Of a stretch of DNA of 64,000 nt, positions 53,513 to 60,784 are shown one piece after another; position 1 is the first letter of the stretch, and each line of letters begins with the position of its first letter. The stretch is from Tsukamurella sp. 1534 (GTDB taxonomy: Bacteria > Actinomycetota > Actinomycetes > Mycobacteriales > Mycobacteriaceae). The DNA is taken from the NCBI RefSeq assembly GCF_000312385.1, contig NZ_HE997627.1:1112268-1176267 (forward strand), in the 5' to 3' direction. The notes under the pieces are model-generated. The model was not told the origin of the DNA, did no database searches, and saw only the letters and a list, made by a program, of their open reading frames with translations. A program made the translations under genes and the position numbers.

Positions 53513-56316
53513 CCGCGCCGCACCGGACCGCGCGCGGCGGCCGCATCGACCGGGGCAGGACGCTCCGCTTCACCTTCGACGGCACCGAGTACAGCGGCCA
53601 CCCGGGCGACACCGTGGCCTCGGCGCTCCTCGCGAACGGCGTCCGCGCCGTCGCCACGAGCGTCAAACTGGGCCGGCCCCGCGGCATCTCGGCGGCGTGG
53701 GTCGAGGACTCGGGCGGCCTGGTCCAGATCGAGCGGCCCTTCCCCGAGCCGATGCTCCTCGCGAGCACCGTCGAGCTCGTCGACGGCCTCGTCGTGCGCG
53801 GGCTCCCCGGGCAAGGGCGCCTCACCACGGAACCCGATCCGGCCCGCTACGACGCCCGGCACATCCACTGCGACACGCTGGTGGCGGGCGCGGGCCCCGC
53901 GGGGCTGGCGGCGGCGCTCACCGCGGCGCGCCGGGGCGACCGGGTGGTCCTCGTCGACGACCGGGCAACGGCGGGCGGGGCGCTGACCGCCGCGCCCGAC
54001 GGGCCGGCCACGGACTGGGTGTCCGCCGCGGCCGCGGAGCTCGACGGGAACCCGGACGTCACACACCTGCAGCGGACCACCGCGTTCGGGCACTACGACG
54101 ACGGCTTCATGCTCGCCCTGCAACGCCGCACCGATCATCTCCGGGACCCCGACCCTCGCGTCTCGCGGCAACGGGTGTGGCGGATCCGGGCGTCGTCCAC
54201 GATGATCGCCACCGGCGCACACGAACGCCCGATCGTGTTCTCCGGCAACGATCTCCCCGGCGTGATGCTCGCGGCGAGCGCTCGGGAGTTCCTGCACCGC
54301 CACGCGGTGCTCGTGGGCCGCCGGGCCGTCGTCTTCACCACCGACGACGCCGCCTACCGCGCGGCCTTCGAACTGCACGACGCGGGCGCCGAGATCGTCG
54401 CCGTCGTCGACGCGCGTCCCGCCGTCTCCCCCACTCTCCGCACCGGATGCACCCAGCGCGGGATCGCCCTGCGGCCGGCCTCGGTGGTGGTGGCGGCGCT
54501 CGGCACCGCCGAGGTCGAGGGCGCCACGATCGAGGAGGAGGACCGCCCGGGGTCGGGAGTGCCCGTGGACTGCGACACCGTGCTCGTGAGCGGCGGGTGG
54601 AATCCCGCGGTGCACCTGTTCAGCCAGGTCCGCGGGACACTGCGGTTCGACGGTGCGCTCGGCGCCTTCCTGCCCGGCGCCCCGCTGCCCGGCGTGGCCG
54701 TCGCGGGCGCCGCGGCCGGAGTCCTCGACACCGCGGGGTGCGTGCGCTCCGGGGCCGAGGCCGCTCGCGGCGCCCTCACGGACGCACCGGACCTCGGAGA
54801 GGCGACGCCCGCGGCGCCGGCGCGGACGCTGTGGCGGGTCGCCGCGGCCGACCCCGCGACGTCCTTCGTGGACGTCCAGCGCGACGTGACGGTCACCGAA
54901 CTGGGCCGGGCAGTGGGGGCCGGCCTGCGGTCGATGGAGCACATCAAGCGCTACACCACGATCGGTACGGCGCACGATCAGGGCAAGACCTCGGGGGTGA
55001 TCGCCTCGGGTATCACCGCCGAGCTCCTCGGCGTGCCGATCGACGAGCTCGGCACGACCACCTTCCGCCCGCCCTACACGCCGGTCGCCTTCGCTTCCCT
55101 GGCCGGCCGGTCGCGGGGCGCGTTGTTCGACCCGGTCCGGACCACGGCCGTCCACGACCGCCACGTGGCCCGGGGCGCCGTGTTCGAGGACGTCGGCCAG
55201 TGGAAGCGCCCCCGCTACTTCCCCGTCGGGAGCGAGCACATGGAGGCGGCGGTGCTCCGCGAATGCGCCGCGGTGCGAACGGGTGTCGGTCTCCTGGACG
55301 GCTCCACGCTCGGCAAGATCGACGTGCGCGGCCCGGACGCGCCGTGGTTCATGGACATGATGTACACCACCATGATGAGCACGCTCAGGCCGGGCATGAT
55401 CCGGTACGGCGTGATGTGCGGCGTGGACGGCATGGTGCTCGACGACGGCACGGTCATGCGGATCGACGACGAGCACTACCTCGCCTTCACCACCACCGGC
55501 GGCGCCGCGACCGTGCTCGACTGGATGGAGCAGTGGCTGCAGACCGAATGGCCGCACCTGCGGGTGTTCCTGACCTCGGTGACCGACCACTGGTCCACGT
55601 TCCCGGTGGTCGGCCCGCTCTCGCGGAAACTCCTGGGCCGCATCGCCGATATCGACCTCGGCAACGACGCCTTCGGATTCATGGCGTGGAAGGACGCCAC
55701 GATCGTCGACGTCCCGGTGCGCCTGGGCCGGGTCAGCTTCTCCGGCGAACTGGCCTACGAGGTCCACGTGGAGAGCCGGCACGCGCTCGCGGTCTGGGAC
55801 GCGATCGTCGGCGCGGGCAGCGGGCTGAATCTCACCCCGTACGGCACCGAGGCGATGCACGTCCTGCGCGCCGAGAAGGGCTACCCGATCATCGGCCAGG
55901 ACACCGACGGCACCGTGACGCCGCAGGACCTGGGGATGTCGTGGGCGGTGTCGAAGAAGAAGGTGGACTTCCTCGGCAAGCGCTCGTTCGACCGCGTCGA
56001 GAACCGCAACCCCCTCCGCAAGCAGTTCGTCGGTCTGCTGCCCACCGACCGGGACACCGTTCTGCCGGAGGGCTCCCAGATCATCGAGCACGTCGCCGAC
56101 GGGGTTCTCCCTCCTCCCCCCGTCCCCATGCTGGGGCACGTGACGTCGAGCTACCGCAGCGCCGCACTCGGCCGGCCGTTCGCGCTGGCGCTGCTGCGCG
56201 GAGGGCGCGAGCGGATCGGCGAGGTGCTGCACGTGCCCGTCGCCGACCGCCTCGTCCCGGTCGAGGTCACCGGCACCGTGCTCGTCGATCCCGAAGGAGA
56301 ACGCCGCGATGGCTGA
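53509..56316 (+). CDS. soxA: Sarcosine oxidase alpha subunit
   Basis: 935 residues from ATG 53509. Domains: an N-terminal 2Fe-2S-ferredoxin-like fold without clustering cysteines (LRFTFDGTEYSGHPGDTVASALLANGV), a NAD-binding pyridine-nucleotide oxidoreductase domain (DTLVAGAGPAGLAAALTAARRG), then a GCV-T/aminomethyltransferase domain for tetrahydrofolate (GVLDGSTLGKIDVRGPDAPWFMD; YGTEAMHVLRAEKGYPIIGQDTDGTVTPQDLG). It accepts the methyl as 5,10-methylene-THF. It overlaps soxG by 8 bases. Confidence 0.95.
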   Translation: MTAPHRTARGGRIDRGRTLRFTFDGTEYSGHPGDTVASALLANGVRAVATSVKLGRPRGISAAWVEDSGGLVQIERPFPEPMLLASTVELVDGLVVRGLPGQGRLTTEPDPARYDARHIHCDTLVAGAGPAGLAAALTAARRGDRVVLVDDRATAGGALTAAPDGPATDWVSAAAAELDGNPDVTHLQRTTAFGHYDDGFMLALQRRTDHLRDPDPRVSRQRVWRIRASSTMIATGAHERPIVFSGNDLPGVMLAASAREFLHRHAVLVGRRAVVFTTDDAAYRAAFELHDAGAEIVAVVDARPAVSPTLRTGCTQRGIALRPASVVVAALGTAEVEGATIEEEDRPGSGVPVDCDTVLVSGGWNPAVHLFSQVRGTLRFDGALGAFLPGAPLPGVAVAGAAAGVLDTAGCVRSGAEAARGALTDAPDLGEATPAAPARTLWRVAAADPATSFVDVQRDVTVTELGRAVGAGLRSMEHIKRYTTIGTAHDQGKTSGVIASGITAELLGVPIDELGTTTFRPPYTPVAFASLAGRSRGALFDPVRTTAVHDRHVARGAVFEDVGQWKRPRYFPVGSEHMEAAVLRECAAVRTGVGLLDGSTLGKIDVRGPDAPWFMDMMYTTMMSTLRPGMIRYGVMCGVDGMVLDDGTVMRIDDEHYLAFTTTGGAATVLDWMEQWLQTEWPHLRVFLTSVTDHWSTFPVVGPLSRKLLGRIADIDLGNDAFGFMAWKDATIVDVPVRLGRVSFSGELAYEVHVESRHALAVWDAIVGAGSGLNLTPYGTEAMHVLRAEKGYPIIGQDTDGTVTPQDLGMSWAVSKKKVDFLGKRSFDRVENRNPLRKQFVGLLPTDRDTVLPEGSQIIEHVADGVLPPPPVPMLGHVTSSYRSAALGRPFALALLRGGRERIGEVLHVPVADRLVPVEVTGTVLVDPEGERRDG

Positions 56317-56956
56317 CCACCCGACTCCGCCCGCGCCGGCGAGCGCGCTGGGCCCCGTCTCTCCGCTCCTGCCCGCGGCGCCGGCGGCGCTCGTGGAGGA
56401 GGTCCCGGCCGCGATGGTCTCGCTCCGCGCTCGGGACGGCGCGGTGCCGGCGGCAGAAGCGGCCCTGGCATCGCCGCTCCCCGGGCCGGGCCGCGCGACG
56501 CGCTCCGGCGACCGCGTGGCGGTGTGGCTCGGCCCCGACGAGTGGCTGGTGATCGACCGCTCGGCGAACGGCCGCGCGTGCGCGGCGGACCTCGCCGTCG
56601 CGATTCCCGGCGACGCGGGGGCCGTGATCGACGTGACATCGCACCGCACGGTCCTGCGGCTGCGTGCCCCCTGGGCGCGGGACGTCCTGGCCTCGGGATG
56701 CTCGATCGACCTGCACCCCCGCGTGTTCGGCCCCGGATCCGCCGTGCACACGACCCTCGCGCTGACCGGCGCGATCCTCATCGCCGAACCCGAACCCGAA
56801 CTCGAACCGGAAGCCGAGCCTGAATCCGGCTCAGGCACCGCCACGGACGACGTCACGATCCTCGTGCGCGCGACCTTCGCCCGCTACCTCCTGGACTGGC
56901 TGGCCGACGCCGCCGTCGAGCACCTCGCGTTCCCGGACACCGCGCGGGCCGGGTAG
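56309..56956 (+). CDS. soxG: Sarcosine oxidase gamma subunit
   Basis: 215 residues. GDRVAVWLGPDEWLVID and AVIDVTSHRTVLRLRAPWARDVLASGCSIDLHPRVF match the SoxG/GcvT-like fold, and FARYLLDWLADAAVEH is the usual end. Between them sits an unusual acidic stretch with repeated Glu-Pro (EPEPELEPEAEPES) followed by GSG, probably a loop extension between strands. It is the last gene of the sox operon. Confidence 0.92.
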   Translation: MADHPTPPAPASALGPVSPLLPAAPAALVEEVPAAMVSLRARDGAVPAAEAALASPLPGPGRATRSGDRVAVWLGPDEWLVIDRSANGRACAADLAVAIPGDAGAVIDVTSHRTVLRLRAPWARDVLASGCSIDLHPRVFGPGSAVHTTLALTGAILIAEPEPELEPEAEPESGSGTATDDVTILVRATFARYLLDWLADAAVEHLAFPDTARAG

Positions 56957-57018
56957 GCGCCCCGCCGATCGCCCGATCACGCCGTGTCCGGCGTCGGCGC
57001 CGCGCCCCTGCGGTGCGC

Positions 57019-57046
57019 ACGTGCCGCGCGCGGCACGTCCTATAGT
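57019..57046 (+). promoter_or_regulatory. Perfect 20-bp palindrome and -10 box before the IclR gene
   Basis: ACGTGCCGCG/CGCGGCACGT (57019-57038) is an exact palindrome ending 2 bases before TATAGT (57041-57046), a good -10 box; the iclR ATG is at 57055. Short spacing implies a nearly leaderless transcript. Operator placement across the -35 area fits autorepression. Confidence 0.7.
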
Positions 57047-57054
57047 GAACGACC

Positions 57055-57876
57055 ATGGGAAAGCTCGACAACGGATCCGACGGCGCGGCGGGTGGCCCTC
57101 CCAGGGGCGTCCAGGCCGTCGACCGGGCGATCAGCGTTCTCGAGCTCCTCGCCCGCGAGGGCGAGGCGGGGGTCAGCGAGGTCGCGGCCGCGATCGGCGT
57201 GCACAAATCGACGGCGTTCCGGCTTCTCAGCGCATTGGAGTCGCGGGAGTTGGTGGAGCAGAACGACTCCCGTGGCAAGTACCGGCTCAGCCACGGGATC
57301 CTGCGGCTCGCGTCCACCATGTCCACCCGGCAGAACATCGCGAATCTCGCTCAGCCCGTGTGCGATGCCCTCGCGGCCGAGGTCGGCGAGACCGTGAACG
57401 TCGCCGTGATCCGTGGCGTGTACTCGATCAACGTGTGCCAGGCGCTCGGCCCCTCCGCGGTGGGGACGCAGAACTGGGTCGGCGCCCCCACACCGTTGCA
57501 CGCGACCTCCAGCGGCAAGGTGCTGCTGGCGCACCAGAGCATGTCGACGGCGGACAGACTGATCCGGGAACTGCCCCTCGAGAAGTTCACCGGCCACACG
57601 GTGACACGCCCCAAGCTGCTCCGCGGCCAGTTGGCCGTGATCGAGGAACAGGGACACGGCACCAGTTTCGAGGAGCTCGAAGAGGGCCTCAACGCCGTCG
57701 CGGTCCCGGTGCGCGACCACACGGGATCCGTGGTGGCCGCACTCAGCGCGTCCGGACCGGTGTACCGGTTCACCCGGGAGCGGATCGCCGAGGTCACCCC
57801 CGCGGTGATCACCGCCGGACGGGAGATCAGCCACCGGATGGGCTATTTCGCGCGGGAGCAGCCCCCGCGGGACTAG
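57055..57876 (+). CDS. IclR-family transcriptional regulator
   Basis: 273 residues. The N-terminal winged helix is VQAVDRAISVLELLAREGEAGVSEVAAAIGVHKSTAFRLLSALESRELVEQND, followed by the ligand domain (GETVNVAVIRGVYSINVCQALGPS...TPLHATSSGKVLLAH). The convergent Rieske oxygenase gene ends in the same CTAG, their stops overlapping by 4 bases. It probably controls the Rieske gene cluster and itself; effector unknown. Confidence 0.93.
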   Translation: MGKLDNGSDGAAGGPPRGVQAVDRAISVLELLAREGEAGVSEVAAAIGVHKSTAFRLLSALESRELVEQNDSRGKYRLSHGILRLASTMSTRQNIANLAQPVCDALAAEVGETVNVAVIRGVYSINVCQALGPSAVGTQNWVGAPTPLHATSSGKVLLAHQSMSTADRLIRELPLEKFTGHTVTRPKLLRGQLAVIEEQGHGTSFEELEEGLNAVAVPVRDHTGSVVAALSASGPVYRFTRERIAEVTPAVITAGREISHRMGYFAREQPPRD

Positions 57877-58997
57877 GTGCCGAGCCGCTCCCGCAGCCAC
57901 GCGTGGAACGCCCCGATGTGATGTTCGCTCGGCACCAGCACGCCGCCGTCCCGGTACAGCCGCGAGGACATCGCGGGCTGGCACCGCTCGCACGCCTCGA
58001 AGTCCTGCTGGTTGACGCGATGGAACAACTCGACCGAACGGCTCAGGTCGCGTCCCGACTCCACCGCCTCCGGCGGGTACAGCCAATCGCACTCGACGAC
58101 CGTCCGATCCGCCGCCATCGGGTACATCCGGTGGAAGATCACGTGATCGGGGACGAGGTTGATGAACACCAGCGGCTTCACGGTGATCGCGTAGTAGCGC
58201 CGGTCCTGATCCTCGGTGATCCCGGGGAGGCGGCCCACGCCCTCCGTGCCGTCCACGGTGAACCCAGCCACCTCCGCGCCGAACTCGGCGCCGTGACCGA
58301 CGAAGTACTGGGCGGCGTACCCGTCCGCGAACTCCGGGAGCACCTCGGTCAGTTCGGGGTGGATCGTGGCGCAGTGGTAGCACTCCATGAAGTTCTCGAC
58401 GATCAGCTTCCAGTTGGCCGCCACGTCGTAGACGATCCGCCTCCCGAGCGCCAGGCCGTCGATCCCGTAGTGGGACAACGCGTCCACGTCCCCGAGCCGG
58501 TCCACGACCTCGCCGATCACCGAGTCCTCGAACGACGGCGGATCGTCCGCCAGGCAGATCCACACGTACCCCAGCCACTCGCGCAGCGCGACCGCGCGCA
58601 ACCCGTACTCGACGCGGTCGATGTCCGGCATCCCGGTCAGGTTGGGGGCGGCGATGAGCTTGCCGTCCAGGTCGTACGTCCATGCGTGGTAAGGGCATTG
58701 GAATCTCCGCTCGGCCACACCGGACTGCTCCGTGCACAGCCTGGCGCCGCGGTGCCGGCACACGTTGAGGAACGCCCGGGGCTCCCCCCTGCGCGAGCGC
58801 GACACGATCACGCTCTCCCGCCCGACCTGCACGGTGCGGAAGGCGCCGGGGCGGTCCAGATCGGCCGACCGCGCGGCGCAGAACCACATCGCCTCGAGGA
58901 TCCGCTCCTGCTCGGAGGCGAAGACAGCCGGATCGACGTAGTAGGCGCCGCCCAGCGTGGGAATCACGCTGGACTGCGGGGTGCTGATGATGGACAC
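57873..58997 (-). CDS. Rieske non-heme iron oxygenase, alpha subunit (GbcA/Stc2-like betaine demethylase)
   Basis: 374 residues. Rieske ligands CRHRGARLC...CPYHAW near residues 80-105; mononuclear iron ligands in ENFMECYHCATIHPELTE and a downstream Asp in DQQ-like NQQDFEACERCQ. The YHC and overall length are those of the alpha-only trimer class, including glycine betaine monooxygenase GbcA, stachydrine demethylase Stc2 and carnitine monooxygenase. I prefer the glycine betaine or proline betaine role because the same locus encodes soxBDAG and a DgcA/StcD-like flavoprotein. Electrons come from the ferredoxin and reductase encoded just upstream. Exact substrate unproven. Confidence 0.9.
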   Translation of the reverse strand: MSIISTPQSSVIPTLGGAYYVDPAVFASEQERILEAMWFCAARSADLDRPGAFRTVQVGRESVIVSRSRRGEPRAFLNVCRHRGARLCTEQSGVAERRFQCPYHAWTYDLDGKLIAAPNLTGMPDIDRVEYGLRAVALREWLGYVWICLADDPPSFEDSVIGEVVDRLGDVDALSHYGIDGLALGRRIVYDVAANWKLIVENFMECYHCATIHPELTEVLPEFADGYAAQYFVGHGAEFGAEVAGFTVDGTEGVGRLPGITEDQDRRYYAITVKPLVFINLVPDHVIFHRMYPMAADRTVVECDWLYPPEAVESGRDLSRSVELFHRVNQQDFEACERCQPAMSSRLYRDGGVLVPSEHHIGAFHAWLRERLGT

Positions 58998-59049
58998 GTC
59001 GTCTCCCTCGGTGAGGCGGGCCGCCGGGATCGCGGCGCCGGTGGTCCGG

Positions 59050-60207
59050 TCAGGCCGCGACCGGGCAGAGCCCGCGGCGGACGCGGGTGAACTCGCGTGG
59101 GCGGTTCACCCCGAGCGCGGCCACCGCGACGCCCTCGCGGCGGTAGACAGCGAGGAAGCTCGGCCCGTCCGGGCTGCCGAGCTCGACGTCGACGCTGTCC
59201 GCGAGGTGCGGGTATCCCGCGAACTGGATCCGCCTGTCGTACTGCTCGGACCAGAAGTAGGGCGGTTTCGCCGGGGCTATGCCCGGGTACGAGCCGTTGA
59301 GCAGCGTGGAGACGGCGATCGCCGGCCGTTCCATGGCGCCGGTCCAGTGCTCGACGCGGTGCTGGCGGCCGAGCACCGGGTCGTACCAGGAGGCACAGTC
59401 GCCGACCGCGACGACCTGCGGCACCGAGGTGCCGCCGCGGGCATCGCACCGGACGCCGTCGTCCAGCTCGACGGGCCCGCCCTGCAGCCACTCCACGTTG
59501 GGGTTGGCGCCGATGCCGACGACGACCACGTCGGCGGGGATGTGCCGGCCGTCGGTGAGGGCGACCCCCGTCACGCGGCCGGCACCGGTGAGCTCCGCGA
59601 CGCCGGTGCCGCACGACAGCCGCACGCCGTTCTCCTCGTGGACCCGCGCCAGCGCGGCCCCCAGGGTCGCGCCGAGGGCGCCCGCGAGCGGAACCTCCGC
59701 GGCCTCGATCACGGTGACGTCGAGCCCGCGCTTGTGCGCCGTCGACGCCACCTCGGCGCCGATGAACCCGGCTCCGATGACCGCCATGCGCGTGCCGGGG
59801 CGAAGCTCCTCGCGGAGCGCCAGCGCGTCCTCCAGGGTGCGCAGCACGTGCACGCCGGCGAGCCCGCGGCCCGCGAACGGCCTGGCCCGCGCGCCGGTCG
59901 CGACGATCACCCCGTCCGCCGCGATACGCGAGCCGTCGTCCAGCTCGATCTCGGCGGTGGCACCGTCGAGCCTGACGGCCCGGCGCCCCAACACCCAGCG
60001 CACGTCCGGCTCGCTGTCCGTCTCCAGCGCGAGGTCGATCTGGTCGAGGACGCCCAGCAGGAAGTCCTTCGAGAGCGGAGGCCGGTCGTACGGCCGGTGC
60101 ACTTCGTCGCCGATCACGCTGATCTCCCCCTCGAACCCCTGATCCCGCAGGGCGCGGGCGGCGCACAGCCCAGCGAGCGACGCCCCGATGACGGCGACGG
60201 ACCTCAT
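59050..60207 (-). CDS. Ferredoxin reductase (FAD/NAD(P), BphA4 type)
   Basis: 385 residues from ATG 60207, which overlaps the ferredoxin stop by 4 bases. Two dinucleotide-binding folds: SVAVIGASLAGLCAARAL (FAD) and RMAVIGAGFIGAEVASTAHKRG (NAD). YDRPPLSKDFL, the ATGARARPF motif, and VVAVGDCASWYDP are typical of class IIA ring-hydroxylase reductases. It passes electrons from NAD(P)H to the Rieske ferredoxin. It ends 52 bases before the oxygenase start. Confidence 0.93.
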   Translation of the reverse strand: MRSVAVIGASLAGLCAARALRDQGFEGEISVIGDEVHRPYDRPPLSKDFLLGVLDQIDLALETDSEPDVRWVLGRRAVRLDGATAEIELDDGSRIAADGVIVATGARARPFAGRGLAGVHVLRTLEDALALREELRPGTRMAVIGAGFIGAEVASTAHKRGLDVTVIEAAEVPLAGALGATLGAALARVHEENGVRLSCGTGVAELTGAGRVTGVALTDGRHIPADVVVVGIGANPNVEWLQGGPVELDDGVRCDARGGTSVPQVVAVGDCASWYDPVLGRQHRVEHWTGAMERPAIAVSTLLNGSYPGIAPAKPPYFWSEQYDRRIQFAGYPHLADSVDVELGSPDGPSFLAVYRREGVAVAALGVNRPREFTRVRRGLCPVAA

Positions 60208-60563
60208 GACCGCCCCACCACCTCTCGCGGCGCCATGGACGGAGGGAGATTCGGTGGCGCGGTGCTCATCTCGACGCGGATCACCCCGTCGACGACCTCC
60301 ACCCTGTGCGTGCGCACCGGCTTCTTCGCGGGCGGCGCGTCCACCCGGCCGGAGCGCAGGTCGAACCGCGAGGTGTGCAGGGGGCACTCCACCGCGCAGC
60401 CCTCGAGCCATCCGTCGGCCAGCGACGCGTCCTGGTGGCTGCACGTGTCGTCGATCGCGAACACCTGGCCGTCCTCGGTGTGGAAGACCGCGATCGGCGG
60501 GTCCGACCCGACGCGGACGGCGTCGCCCGGGCCGAGTTCGGATAGGGGACAGACCTCGATCAT
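60204..60563 (-). CDS. Rieske [2Fe-2S] ferredoxin
   Basis: 119 residues from ATG 60563 (MIEVCPLSELGPGDAVRVG), well placed after GGAGG-like sequence; earlier in-frame ATGs are in the promoter. The cluster ligands are CSHQDASL (Cys-His) and CPLHTSRFD (Cys-His). It carries electrons between reductase and oxygenase. The C-terminal ~20 residues, PPNLPPSMAPREVVGRS, are a Pro-rich extension beyond the usual ~105-residue fold. Confidence 0.93.
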   Translation of the reverse strand: MIEVCPLSELGPGDAVRVGSDPPIAVFHTEDGQVFAIDDTCSHQDASLADGWLEGCAVECPLHTSRFDLRSGRVDAPPAKKPVRTHRVEVVDGVIRVEMSTAPPNLPPSMAPREVVGRS

Positions 60564-60600
60564 GGCTGAGACCTCCGTGGAGTGACGACAGTCGGTCGTG

Positions 60601-60674
60601 TTGCGCAATGTGAACCAAGTTCCGCAGTTTGCGACCTTAGGCGAATTGTGGGTCACGCCGCTTCCCGATGTCAA
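60601..60674 (-). promoter_or_regulatory. Promoter of the Rieske ferredoxin operon with TGCGGAA element
   Basis: On the minus strand, TTGACA (60674-60669), an 18-base spacer and CACAAT (60650-60645) form a strong promoter. Downstream, TGCGGAACTTGG (60626-60615) and the palindrome TTGCGCAA (60608-60601) cover the start region. TGCGGAA also occurs at the urate and glyoxylate promoters. Confidence 0.6.
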
Positions 60675-60784
60675 CAGGTGGCGCACGACACGCCGGAATC
60701 GATCGGAAAACCGCCTCTACCACTCGCTTCTACTGACGAGTAGCTCCGGTTCGGGGCCGTTCCACGGCCGGATTCCGGCGGCTC

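Noticed and set aside
53458..56856. A 1132-codon minus-strand frame over soxA/soxG
   Set aside because: Antisense to confidently identified sarcosine oxidase genes; His/Arg/Gly-rich composition.
60755..60769. GGCCGT-TCC-ACGGCC hairpin after the OYE-type gene
   Set aside because: Six-base stem without a U-tract; too weak to call a terminator.
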